The translations under genes and the position numbers were made by a program. The notes beneath the pieces are model-generated. The model was not told where the DNA came from and did no database searches. It saw only the letters and a program-made list of their open reading frames with translations. Positions 33,265 through 45,835 of a stretch of DNA of 64,000 bases are shown piece by piece (the first letter of the stretch is position 1; each line of letters opens with the position of its first letter). Source of the stretch: Saccharothrix obliqua (lineage in GTDB: Bacteria; Actinomycetota; Actinomycetes; Mycobacteriales; Pseudonocardiaceae); assembly GCF_019375475.1 (NCBI RefSeq), contig NZ_JAHXGQ010000007.1, positions 186,001 to 250,000 of the forward strand. Reading direction: 5' to 3'.

Positions 33265-33298
33265 CCGGTCGAAGTTCGGCCGCCAACCACTCCTTCAG

Positions 33299-33304
33299 TA
33301 CAGT
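33299..33304 (+). promoter_or_regulatory. -10 element of the Lrp-type gene
   Basis: TACAGT lies 8 nt before the GTG of the Lrp-type gene within a 48-bp divergent spacer, consistent with a leaderless or near-leaderless transcript. Confidence 0.5.
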
Positions 33305-33312
33305 GTTCGGTT

Positions 33313-33822
33313 GTGACCGAGACAGCCGAACTCGATTCGGTCGACTGGCGGATTCTGGAGGAGTTGCAGAACGACGCCACGCTGCCGAACCGCACCCTCG
33401 CCGACCGGGTCGGCCTGGCGCCGTCCACCTGCCTGCAACGCGTGCGCAGGCTGCGCGACCTGGGGGTGATCACCGGCTTCCACGCCGTGGTCGACCCCCG
33501 GCAGACCGGCCTGCCGCTGGAGGCGGTGGTGTCGGTGAACGTCCGCCCCCACACGCGGCCGGTGGTGGCGGCGTTCCGGGCGTTCCTGATGGCGCAGCCG
33601 GAGACCCGGTCGCTGTTCCACGTCAGCGGCCAGGCCGATTTCATGATCCACATCGCGGTGGCCGACAGCACCCACCTCCAGGCGTTCCTGATGGACAAGA
33701 TCGCCTCCCGCACCGAGGTCCGGAACCTGACCAGCTCGATCGTGCTGGAACGGGTGGAGACCCGCGCCCTGACGCCACCCACCGACCGCCGACCGACCCA
33801 CCGGCGGCGACGCGTGCCCTGA
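33313..33822 (+). CDS. Lrp/AsnC family transcriptional regulator
   Basis: A 169-residue Lrp/AsnC regulator. The N-terminal HTH is seen in LDSVDWRILEELQNDATLPN and LADRVGLAPSTCLQRVRRLR, followed by a RAM/ActD ligand-binding domain (PLEAVVSVNVRPHTRPVVAA, then VSGQADFMIHIAVADST). Proteins of this family sense amino acids. It is divergent from the LysE-type exporter and 59 bp upstream of a PLP-dependent decarboxylase, both plausible targets. The GTG start is set by the nearby -10. The C-terminal Arg-rich tail after residue about 155 is unusual for the family. Confidence 0.93.
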   Translation: MTETAELDSVDWRILEELQNDATLPNRTLADRVGLAPSTCLQRVRRLRDLGVITGFHAVVDPRQTGLPLEAVVSVNVRPHTRPVVAAFRAFLMAQPETRSLFHVSGQADFMIHIAVADSTHLQAFLMDKIASRTEVRNLTSSIVLERVETRALTPPTDRRPTHRRRRVP

Positions 33823-33869
33823 CCGGGCTTGAGCCCGCACGGCCGAGTCGGGACCACCGGACCGCCGGC

Positions 33870-33875
33870 TAACGT
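33870..33875 (+). promoter_or_regulatory. -10 element, leaderless decarboxylase transcript
   Basis: TAACGT ends 6 nt before the decarboxylase ATG; no ribosome-binding site is present. Confidence 0.5.
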
Positions 33876-33881
33876 TCGGGT

Positions 33882-35279
33882 ATGCAGCCTGACGAGTTCC
33901 GCCGGATCGGCCACGAGGTCATCGACTGGATCGCCGACTACCGCGAACGCCTCGGCGACCTGCCGGTGCGGTCCCGGGTCGAGCCGGGCTGGGTGCGGTC
34001 CCGGCTCGCCCCGCTACCCGAGCAGGGCGAGGGTTTCGCCGAACTGCTCGCCGACCTCGACCGGGTCGTGGTGCCCGGCACGACGCACTGGCAGCACCCC
34101 GGCTTCTACGCCTACTTCCCCTCCAACGCGTCCCTGCCGTCGGTGCTCGGCGACCTGCTGTCGTCGGGCCTGGGCGTCCAGGGGATGCTCTGGTCCACCT
34201 CGCCCGCGGCCACCGAGGTGGAGCAGCACCTGATGGACGAGTTGGTCGGCGCGATGGGCCTGCCCGACCGGTTCCGCGGTGGCGGCGTCATCCAGGACAC
34301 CGCCTCCAGCGCCGCACTGGTCGCCATGCTCGCCGCGTTGCACCGGTCGTCCGACAAGTGGCGCGAGACCGGGGTTTCCGGCGACGAGACCGTGTACGTG
34401 TCGTCGCAGACCCACTCGTCCATCGAACGCGCCGCCCGCCTGGCCGGTCTCGGCGAGGAGGCCGTGCGCGCCGTGGAGGTGGGTCCGACGTTGGCCATGG
34501 ACGTCGACGCGCTCGCCCGGCAGGTGGAGTCCGATGTGGACGCCGGGCGCAAGCCGGTTCTGGTGTGCGCCACCATCGGCACGACCGGCACCGGCGCCGT
34601 CGACCCGGTGCGGGAGATCGCGGAAGTGTGCGCGCGGCACGGGATCTGGCTGCACGTCGACGCCGCGTGGGCCGGGCCGGCGGCGTTGCTGCCCGAGCAG
34701 CGCGCGCTGTTCGCCGGTGTCGAGCACGCGGATTCGTTCTGCGCCAACGCCCACAAGTGGATGCTGACCGGGTTCGACCTGTCGTTGTTCTGGACGGCGC
34801 ACCCCGACGTGCTGGTCGACGCGCTCACCATCCTGCCGGAGTACCTGCGCAACAGCGCGACCGAGTCCGGCGCGGTCGTGGACTACCGCGACTGGCAGAT
34901 CCCGCTCGGCCGCCGGTTCCGGGCGTTGAAGCTGTGGTCGGTGCTGCGCTGGTACGGGCTGGAGGGCGTGCGGGCGCACCTGCGCGGGCACATCGAGCTG
35001 GCCGAGCTGCTGGAGTCGTGGGTCGCCGCCGACGAGGACTGGGAGCTGGTCGCGCCGAGGACGCTGGCCCTGGTGACGCTCGCGCACCGGTCGGGCGACG
35101 AGGCCACCCGCCGCGCCATGGAGGCCGTCAACGCGGAGGGCAGCGCGTTCCTCACGCACACCGTCGCCAACGGCCGCTTCGCGATCCGGGTCGCCATCGG
35201 CGCCGAGCAAACCCGCGAACACCACGTCCGCGCGATGTGGGAGGCCCTGCGCGCGGTCAACGGCCGGCCGAGTTCCTGA
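33882..35279 (+). CDS. PLP-dependent (aromatic) amino acid decarboxylase
   Basis: A 465-residue group II decarboxylase of the aromatic-L-amino-acid decarboxylase type. The PLP Lys is in ANAHKWMLTGFD, the pyridinium-binding Asp in WLHVDAAWAGPA, and the ring-stacking His in YVSSQTHSSIERAARLAG. N-terminal THWQHPGFYAYFPSNAS is typical. It would convert an amino acid such as Phe, Tyr, Trp or Dopa to the amine; the exact substrate cannot be told. The Lrp-type regulator is just upstream and a LysE-type exporter is divergent. Its 3' end overlaps the convergent Uma2 gene by 23 nt. Confidence 0.94.
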   Translation: MQPDEFRRIGHEVIDWIADYRERLGDLPVRSRVEPGWVRSRLAPLPEQGEGFAELLADLDRVVVPGTTHWQHPGFYAYFPSNASLPSVLGDLLSSGLGVQGMLWSTSPAATEVEQHLMDELVGAMGLPDRFRGGGVIQDTASSAALVAMLAALHRSSDKWRETGVSGDETVYVSSQTHSSIERAARLAGLGEEAVRAVEVGPTLAMDVDALARQVESDVDAGRKPVLVCATIGTTGTGAVDPVREIAEVCARHGIWLHVDAAWAGPAALLPEQRALFAGVEHADSFCANAHKWMLTGFDLSLFWTAHPDVLVDALTILPEYLRNSATESGAVVDYRDWQIPLGRRFRALKLWSVLRWYGLEGVRAHLRGHIELAELLESWVAADEDWELVAPRTLALVTLAHRSGDEATRRAMEAVNAEGSAFLTHTVANGRFAIRVAIGAEQTREHHVRAMWEALRAVNGRPSS

Positions 35280-35793
35280 CCAGGCCGGGGAGGTCGACCG
35301 TCGCCGGGAAGGGGCTGAGCACGTCGACCAGCCCGGTCCCCCCGGCGACGTGCTCGTAGTCGCCGTCCACCAGGGTGAACGCGGTGAGCGTGGCCGGCGG
35401 GTCGAGTTCGACCAGCCAGAAGTGCGGTATCCCGCCGTACTCGGGCGGCTTGACCCGGCGGTCCGCGCTCCCCGGCGACACGACCTCCACGGCGAGCGAG
35501 ACTTCGCCCGCGTCGAACCGCGTCGGGTACTCGTCTTCCGGGCGTGCGGCCACCACGACGACGTCCAGGGCGCGCACGGTCATCGGTGGCGCTGCGTCGA
35601 CCAGCACGTCCACCCCGGCGAAGACCGCGAATTCCGCCGGGGACACGTCGTCCAGGAAGACCGCGAGTCGCTGGGCCGCCCGCTGGTGGATCGGCGCGGG
35701 TCGCGGCGTTCGCCGGAGGACACCTGCCCCCGGCTCGAACCGGTGTCCGCCGTCGGCGCGGAGCGCCTCATGCGCGGGCAGGTGGTCCGGCAA
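35257..35793 (-). CDS. Uma2 family (DUF820) putative endonuclease
   Basis: A 178-residue Uma2-family protein with a PD-(D/E)XK-like core: RALDVVVVAARPED (Asp), then SLAVEVVSPGSADRRVKPPEYG, where Glu and Lys sit at family positions. Members are widespread, often multicopy, and their role is unclear. The start is TTG at 35793, supported by GAGGGG 8 nt upstream; the N-terminus (HRFEPGAGVLRRTPRPAPIH) aligns with the family's RYELVDGxL start region, so it seems complete. It is the last gene of the pyk-tesB-uma2 string and overlaps the convergent decarboxylase by 23 nt. Confidence 0.85.
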   Translation of the reverse strand: MPDHLPAHEALRADGGHRFEPGAGVLRRTPRPAPIHQRAAQRLAVFLDDVSPAEFAVFAGVDVLVDAAPPMTVRALDVVVVAARPEDEYPTRFDAGEVSLAVEVVSPGSADRRVKPPEYGGIPHFWLVELDPPATLTAFTLVDGDYEHVAGGTGLVDVLSPFPATVDLPGLVRNSAGR

Positions 35794-35818
35794 CGAGATC
35801 GCCCCTCGGGTGGTCGGG

Positions 35819-36745
35819 TCAGGACATGACGCGGAGCAGGCCCTCCTGGACCACGGTGGCCACCAGACGTCCGTCCCGGGTGTAGAAGCGGCCCGTGGCG
35901 AGGCCGCGCGCGCCGGACGCCGAGGGCGACTCGCAGTCGTACAGGAACCACTCGTCGGCGCGGAAGCGGCGGTGGAACCACATGGCGTGGTCCAGGCTCG
36001 CGCCGAGCACCTTGTCCGTGCCCCAGTACACGCCGTGCCGCACGAGCACCGCGTCCAGCAGGGTCATGTCCGACGCGTACGCCAGCACGCACACGTGCAG
36101 CATGTCGTTGTCGGGCAGCTTGCCGTCGGCACGCATCCACACCTGGCTGCGCGCCTCGCCCGGCCCGTCCTCCCGCGCCCGCCACGGCGGCTCGGTGACG
36201 TACCGGATGTCGATCGGCCGCGGCATCCGCGCCATGCCCACCCGTTCCAGGTACCCGGCGGCGGACTCGGCGTAGGTCGGCAGGGTTTCCGGCGCGGGCA
36301 CGTCGGGCATCGGCTCGAAGTGGTCCATGCCCGGCTCGTCGAGCTGGAACGACGCCGACAACGCGAAGATCGCCTTCCCGTGCTGCACGGCCACCACGCG
36401 GCGGGTGGTGAACGAGCGGCCGTCGCGGGTGCGGTCCACCTCGTACACGATCGGCACGGTCGGGTCGCCGCCGCGGATGAAGTACGAGTGCAGCGAGTGC
36501 ACGCGGCGCTCCGGCGGCACGGTCCGCGCCGCCGCCACCAGCGCCTGACCGGCGACCTGCCCGCCGAACACCCGGACGGGCGATTCGGCGGGTGACACGC
36601 CGCGGAAGATGTTCTCCTCGATGCGCTCCAGGTCGAGCAGCGCGACGAGGCGGTCCAGCACGGGCTGCCCGTGCGGTACGCCGTCGCTGTCGAGCGGTAG
36701 GTCCGCGTAGCCGGCGGCAGCGGCGGCTCGGGCGGCCTCGGTCAC
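35819..36745 (-). CDS. tesB: Acyl-CoA thioesterase II (TesB)
   Basis: A 308-residue double-hotdog thioesterase that hydrolyses medium- and long-chain acyl-CoA. Family features are VFGGQVAGQALVAAARTV, VHSLHSYFIRGGDP and, near the C-terminus, LDHAMWFHRRFRADEWFLYD. The GTG start is 9 bp after the pyruvate kinase stop, so the genes form an operon. Homologues commonly follow pyk in Pseudonocardiaceae and mycobacteria (general knowledge). Confidence 0.95.
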   Translation of the reverse strand: MTEAARAAAAAGYADLPLDSDGVPHGQPVLDRLVALLDLERIEENIFRGVSPAESPVRVFGGQVAGQALVAAARTVPPERRVHSLHSYFIRGGDPTVPIVYEVDRTRDGRSFTTRRVVAVQHGKAIFALSASFQLDEPGMDHFEPMPDVPAPETLPTYAESAAGYLERVGMARMPRPIDIRYVTEPPWRAREDGPGEARSQVWMRADGKLPDNDMLHVCVLAYASDMTLLDAVLVRHGVYWGTDKVLGASLDHAMWFHRRFRADEWFLYDCESPSASGARGLATGRFYTRDGRLVATVVQEGLLRVMS

Positions 36746-36754
36746 GTTCGTCCC

Positions 36755-38179
36755 CTAAGCGTGGTCGTCCTCTCCGAGGCGGTGGACCCGGATGAGGTTG
36801 GTCGAGCCGATGGTGCCAGGCGGGGAGCCCGCCACGACGACGACCAGGTCGCCCGGCTGGTACCGGCCGATGTCGAGCATCGAGGAGTCCACCTGGCGGA
36901 CCATCTCGTCGGTCGAGCCCACCTTAGGCACCAGGAACGTCTCCGTGCCCCACGTGAGAGCAAGCTGACTGCGCACGCTCTGCTCGGGCGTGAACGCGAG
37001 CAGCGGCAGGGGCGTGTGCAGGCGCGCCAGGCGGCGCACCGTGTCGCCGGACTGGGTGAACGCGACGAGGGCCTTGGCGTTGAGGCGCTCGCCGATGTCG
37101 CGGGCGGCGTAGGAGATGACGCCGCGCTTGGTGCGCGGGACGTGCGTCAGCGGCGGGACCTGGGTCGACTCGGTCTCGACCGCCTCGATGATGCGGCCCA
37201 TGGTCTTGACGACCTCGATGGGGTACCGGCCGACGGAGGTCTCGCCGGACAGCATCAGCGCGTCCGCGCCGTCGAGCACGGCGTTCGCGACGTCCGACGT
37301 CTCCGCGCGGGTCGGGCGCGAGTTGGTGATCATGGAGTCGAGCATCTGGGTGGCGACGATCACCGGCTTGGCGTTCTCGCGGGCGATCTGGATCGCGCGC
37401 TTCTGCACCAGCGGCACGTGCTCCAGCGGCAGCTCGACGCCCAGGTCGCCGCGGGCGACCATGACGCCGTCGAACGCGAGCACGATGGCCTCGAGGTTGT
37501 CGACCGCCTCGGGCTTCTCGATCTTGGCGATGACCGGGCGGCGGCCGTGGCCGACGCGGTCCATCACCTGGTGCACCAGGTCGATGTCGGCGGGCGAGCG
37601 CACGAACGACAGCGCGATGAAGTCGACGCCCAGGTTCAGCGCGAACTCCAGGTCCTCGATGTCCTTTTCGGACAGCGCCGGCACCGAGACGTCCATGCCC
37701 GGCAGGGACAGGCCCTTGTTGTTGCTGACCGGACCGCCCTCCACGACCTCGCAGACCACGTCCGGGCCCTCGATGTCGGTGACGACCAGGCCCACCTTGC
37801 CGTCGTCCACCAGCAGCCGGTCGCCGACCTTGGCGTCCTTCGACAGCTCCTTGTAGGTGGTGGACACCCGGTCGTGCGTGCCCTCGACGTCCTCGACGGT
37901 CACCCGGACCACGTCGCCGGTGCGCCACTCCACGGGGCCGTGGGCGAACCGGCCCAGGCGGATCTTGGGGCCCTGGAGGTCGGCGAGGATGCCGACCGCG
38001 CGGCCCGACGCGTCCGACGCGGCGCGGACGAGGTCGTAGACCTGCTTGTGGTCGGCATGGCTGCCGTGGCTGAAATTCATCCGGGCCACGTCCATGCCGG
38101 CCGCCACCAGCTCGTTGACCTTCTCCGCGGTAGCGGTGGCGGGACCCAGCGTACAGACGATCTTCGCGCGTCGACTCAC
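36755..38179 (-). CDS. pyk: Pyruvate kinase
   Basis: A 474-residue pyruvate kinase that transfers phosphate from PEP to ADP. The active-site signature is PVIAKIEKPEAVDNL with the essential Lys, followed by GVMVARGDLGVELP; ATQMLDSMITNSRPTRAE and LMLSGETSVGRYP are also conserved. The N-terminus is RRAKIVCTLGPATATAEKV. The GTG start has TACGCT 8 nt upstream (38188-38193) and little ribosome-binding signal, so the mRNA may be leaderless. tesB and uma2 follow in the same direction. Confidence 0.97.
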   Translation of the reverse strand: MSRRAKIVCTLGPATATAEKVNELVAAGMDVARMNFSHGSHADHKQVYDLVRAASDASGRAVGILADLQGPKIRLGRFAHGPVEWRTGDVVRVTVEDVEGTHDRVSTTYKELSKDAKVGDRLLVDDGKVGLVVTDIEGPDVVCEVVEGGPVSNNKGLSLPGMDVSVPALSEKDIEDLEFALNLGVDFIALSFVRSPADIDLVHQVMDRVGHGRRPVIAKIEKPEAVDNLEAIVLAFDGVMVARGDLGVELPLEHVPLVQKRAIQIARENAKPVIVATQMLDSMITNSRPTRAETSDVANAVLDGADALMLSGETSVGRYPIEVVKTMGRIIEAVETESTQVPPLTHVPRTKRGVISYAARDIGERLNAKALVAFTQSGDTVRRLARLHTPLPLLAFTPEQSVRSQLALTWGTETFLVPKVGSTDEMVRQVDSSMLDIGRYQPGDLVVVVAGSPPGTIGSTNLIRVHRLGEDDHA

Positions 38180-38261
38180 GTCTGTACAGCGTAGTCGCCT
38201 TCACTGGACCGATCAGGTTGTACCGGGGGGTAATCTGCCGGAAACAGGCACAATCAGGCTC

Positions 38262-38603
38262 GTGGGCCGCAGAATCCTTCCATTCGTGACCGCTGTGTTG
38301 CTCAGCGTCATCATCCTGTTCACCCCGCAGTCAGGTGTGCCCGACTCGCCGCCGGGCACCGACAAGGTCGTCCACGTGGCCCTGTTCGCGCTGCTCGCCG
38401 CCACCGGCTGCTGGGCACGCCTGCCGCGGTGGCCGTTGCTCGGCGGTCTGGTCGGCTACGCCGCGTTGTCCGAAGTGCTCCAGTGGCTCATCACGCCGCT
38501 CGGGCGTGGCGGTGACGTGGTGGACGGCCTGGTGGACGTGCTGGGCGTCGGGCTGGGGTGGGTGGTGGCGCGGCGGGTGGTCAGCGGAAGCCGATCTCGC
38601 TGA
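38262..38603 (+). CDS. VanZ family membrane protein
   Basis: A 113-residue VanZ-like protein with about four membrane helices and the family elements GTDKVVHVALFALLA and LSEVLQWLITPLGRGGDVVD. Its function is unknown apart from the glycopeptide-resistance association of the founding member. The GTG start is short of a ribosome-binding site, with CACAAT about 7 nt before it as a possible -10. The 3' end overlaps the convergent DUF2461 gene by 23 nt. Confidence 0.85.
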   Translation: MGRRILPFVTAVLLSVIILFTPQSGVPDSPPGTDKVVHVALFALLAATGCWARLPRWPLLGGLVGYAALSEVLQWLITPLGRGGDVVDGLVDVLGVGLGWVVARRVVSGSRSR

Positions 38604-39234
38604 GGCCCACGTGGTCGGCGCACCAGTCGACCAGCGGGTTCACCGCGTGCCACGCGTCGCGGACGCGGTCCAGGCAGGACGGTTCGTGCAGCACGTCGTC
38701 CGGCGGCCAGACCCTGGCCACGTACAGGCGCTTGCGCTTGAGCAGGTCGATGCGCGGGTGGTCGGGGTCGAACCCGCGCGGGGCGCGCTTGAGCTGGTCA
38801 CCGCGCACCTCCCAGCCGGCGTCGGTCAACTCGTCGAGCAGGGCGACCAGCGCCCGGCCGCGCAGGTCGTCGGCGACCGACTCGCGGTAGCGGGCGAGCT
38901 GATCGGAAGCCATCGCGAACGACCCGCCGCCGACGAACAGCCCTTCCGGGCCGACCTGGACGTAGTGCGCCCCGCCACCACGCCCGAGTTCCACGACGCC
39001 GCCGCAATGATCCTTGTACGGCCGCTTGTCCTTGCTGAACCGGACGTCCCGGTAGGGCCGGAACACCTTGCCCCGCCCGAATTCCGGTTCCAGCGCGGCG
39101 AGCAGCGCCTCCATGGGCGCGCGCACGTCGGACAGGTACAGGTGCTTGTGGTCCTCCCAGTACGCCTTGGAGTTGTCGGCTTCCAGCCCGTCGTAGAAGT
39201 CGATGGCGTACTCGCCGAAACCGGTGAACTCCAC
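38581..39234 (-). CDS. DUF2461 domain-containing protein
   Basis: A 217-residue protein matching DUF2461 (TIGR02453): FYDGLEADNSKAYWEDHK, FRPYRDVRFSKDKRPYKDHC, GGGSFAMASDQLARYRESV and the C-terminal KRKRLYVARVW region. Soluble and of unknown function. The GTG at 39234 is chosen because homology starts at VEFTGFGEYAIDFY. It is monocistronic. A G-quadruplex-like repeat and the third 39-bp repeat cluster lie upstream. Confidence 0.88.
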   Translation of the reverse strand: MEFTGFGEYAIDFYDGLEADNSKAYWEDHKHLYLSDVRAPMEALLAALEPEFGRGKVFRPYRDVRFSKDKRPYKDHCGGVVELGRGGGAHYVQVGPEGLFVGGGSFAMASDQLARYRESVADDLRGRALVALLDELTDAGWEVRGDQLKRAPRGFDPDHPRIDLLKRKRLYVARVWPPDDVLHEPSCLDRVRDAWHAVNPLVDWCADHVGLSEIGFR

Positions 39235-39375
39235 GCAGCCCAGCTTACGACCGCCCCCGCTGCGGCCACGGCCGGCACGGTCGGCCACGCGGCACCGGCC
39301 GCGCCCGCAGCGCGGCACCACGGTCCGCGACCGAGACACGAAGGTGCGATGCGCGGTCAGCGGGGCGCGGTCAGT

Positions 39376-39403
39376 CGGGAGCCGGGAGCCGGGAGCCGGG
39401 AGC
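39376..39403 (+). repeat. GGGAGCC tandem repeat (G-quadruplex motif)
   Basis: Four GGGAGCC copies in a row give four GGG runs with 4-nt loops, a textbook G-quadruplex pattern on the + strand, directly before repeat cluster 3. Confidence 0.7.
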
Positions 39404-39404
39404 G

Positions 39405-39475
39405 AAACTTTCAGGGAGCCTGCCTGATAGATCCCGCGGGCCGGAACTTTCAGGCAGGCTCCCTGAAAGTTTCCG
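39405..39475. repeat. 39-bp-family hairpin repeat cluster 3 (two units)
   Basis: Units begin at 39405 and 39445 (40-bp spacing) and have opposite loop orientation (GAGCCTG versus CAGGCTC). Both have the AACTTTCAGG left arm. The cluster ends within a few bases of the gltD stop. Confidence 0.83.
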
Positions 39476-39478
39476 GGG

Positions 39479-40976
39479 CTAGACGACGGCCAGCGGCAGT
39501 TGGTTGGGGATCACCGGGGACGGCAGGTCGGACGAGCCGGTCAGGTAGCGGTCGACCGCGTTCGCCACCGAGCGGCCCTCGGCGATGGCCCACACGACCA
39601 GGGAGGCGCCGCGGTGGGCGTCGCCGCACACGAAGACGCCCGGGGCCTGGGTCTGCCAGTCCGAACCGCACGAGATGGTGCCTCGCGCGGTCAGCTCGAT
39701 GCCGAGCCCGTCCAGCAGCGGCATGTGTTCGACGCCCTCGAAGCCGATCGCCAGCAGCACCAGGTCGGCGGGCAGTTCCTCGACCTCCTCCGACGTCGGC
39801 ACCACGGCGCGCCGCCCCGAGGCGTCCTTCTCCACCCGCACCTTGCGGAGGCGGATTTGGCGCACGTGGCCGTTCTCGTCGCCTACGAACTCCTCGACCG
39901 CGACGGCGAACTTCCGCTCCCCCGCCTCCTCGTGCGCGGGATAGGTGCGCAGCACCCAGGGCCACACCGGCCACGGGGAGCGGGCGTCGTCGCGCTGCTC
40001 CGGCGGCCGCGGGTACTGGTCCAGTTGCAACACCGACGCGGCGCCCTGGCGGGTCGCGGTGCCGAAGCAGTCGGCACCCGTGTCGCCGCCGCCGATGATC
40101 ACCACGTGCTTGCCCGCCGCGTCCACGGCGGGCGCGCCGTCGCCCTCGCACGCGCGGTTCGCGGGCACCAGGTGGTCCATCGCGAGGTGGATGCCCGCCA
40201 ACTCCCGACCGGGTGTGGTGTGGTCGTCGCGACCGCGCAGCGCGCCCACCGCGAGCACCACCGCGTCGTACCGCTCGCGCAACTGCTCGACGGTCAGGTC
40301 GACGCCGACCTCACAGCCGGTGACGAACCTGGTGCCCTCCTCGCGGAGCTGGGCCAGGCGTCGGTCCAGGACCCTCTTCTCCATCTTGAACTCGGGGATG
40401 CCGTACCGGAGCAGGCCGCCGAGCCGGTCGTCCCGCTCGTACACGGTCACCTCGTGCCCGGCACGGGTGAGCTGCTGCGCCGCGGCGAGCCCGGCGGGAC
40501 CCGAGCCGACGACGGCGACGCGCTTGCCCGACGACACCTGCGCCGGCGTCGGTCGGACGATGCCCTGCTCCCACGACACGTCGGCGATGGTCTGCTCGAC
40601 GCGCTTGATGGCGACCGCGCCGCCCGCGTCGTGGCTGATCGCCAGCACGCACGCCGCCTCGCACGGCGCGGGGCACAGCCGCCCGGTGAACTCCGGGAAG
40701 TTGTTGGTGGCGTGCAACCGGTCCGCCGCGAGCGCCCAGTCACCGCGCCGCACCAGGTCGTTCCACTCGGGGATGAGGTTGCCCAGCGGACAACCCGCGG
40801 AACCCGAGTGGCAGAACGGGATTCCGCAGTCCATGCACCGCGACGCCTGCGTGCGCACCTGCGCGTCGCGGGTCCGCGGGTCCGGTTCGACGTAGACCTC
40901 CGCCCAGTCGTCGAGCCGCTGCGCCGCCGGACGCTTCTCCGCGTCGGCACGCCGGTGCTTCAGGAAACCGTACGGG

Positions 40977-40984
<8 letters not shown>
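39479..40984 (-). CDS. gltD: Glutamate synthase (NADPH) small subunit
   Basis: A 501-residue beta subunit that passes electrons from NADPH through FAD to GltB. The N-terminal Fe-S region has [12 protein letters not shown] and [17 protein letters not shown] binding is at [20 protein letters not shown] and NADPH binding at [20 protein letters not shown]. The GTG start overlaps the gltB stop by 8 bp. The gene ends a few bases before the third 39-bp repeat cluster, which may act as its terminator. Confidence 0.97.
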
Positions 40985-45518
<4,534 letters not shown>

Positions 45519-45609
45519 TGCGCAGACCTCCTTCGTCGTCCTTCGAGAGAACGAGTCCTCGTGTCCAGTTGCTGGAGCTGCTGGGCACGGGACGACGATG
45601 GCCCGCGTG
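45519..45609. promoter_or_regulatory. gltB 5' leader
   Basis: About 90 nt of untranslated leader between the proposed promoter and gltB. It contains the AAGGAGG ribosome-binding site. I see no clear riboswitch or leader peptide. Confidence 0.35.
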
Positions 45610-45636
45610 TTGACGCGACTTTAACAGCCGCGAAAC
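45610..45636. promoter_or_regulatory. Candidate GlnR box overlapping the gltB -10
   Basis: TTGAC, TTAAC and GAAAC are spaced by exactly 6 nt each (45610, 45621, 45632), matching the GlnR pattern gTnAC-n6-GaAAC. On the minus strand TAAAGT inside this stretch is the best -10 for gltB, so GlnR binding would be expected to block transcription. Confidence 0.5.
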
Positions 45637-45835
45637 CAGGAGACACCATCCATCGGGTGATCCGGGTCATTGACGCGTAACGATTCAGGCGGCCGGGACG
45701 ACATCGGAAGCCGACCCCGTCACGCGCCTGGTCACGCGCTGTGAAGCATAACCGAGTGGACGGTGCTCCGCGTCCCTGGCGGAGGTTGCCCTCGTCACCC
45801 GTCCGGGTCCGGCGTTCCCCCTGGTCGTCGCAGGT
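45637..45835. other. Intergenic region between gltB and the DctA-like gene
   Basis: Nothing more than possible -35 sequence for gltB and a short TCACGCGC direct repeat near 45719 and 45732. No gene or clear terminator is seen. Confidence 0.4.

Noticed and set aside
35257..35793. Uma2 gene as a mobile element or toxin
   Set aside because: No inverted repeats, transposase or antitoxin partner are seen; Uma2 proteins are commonly chromosomal.
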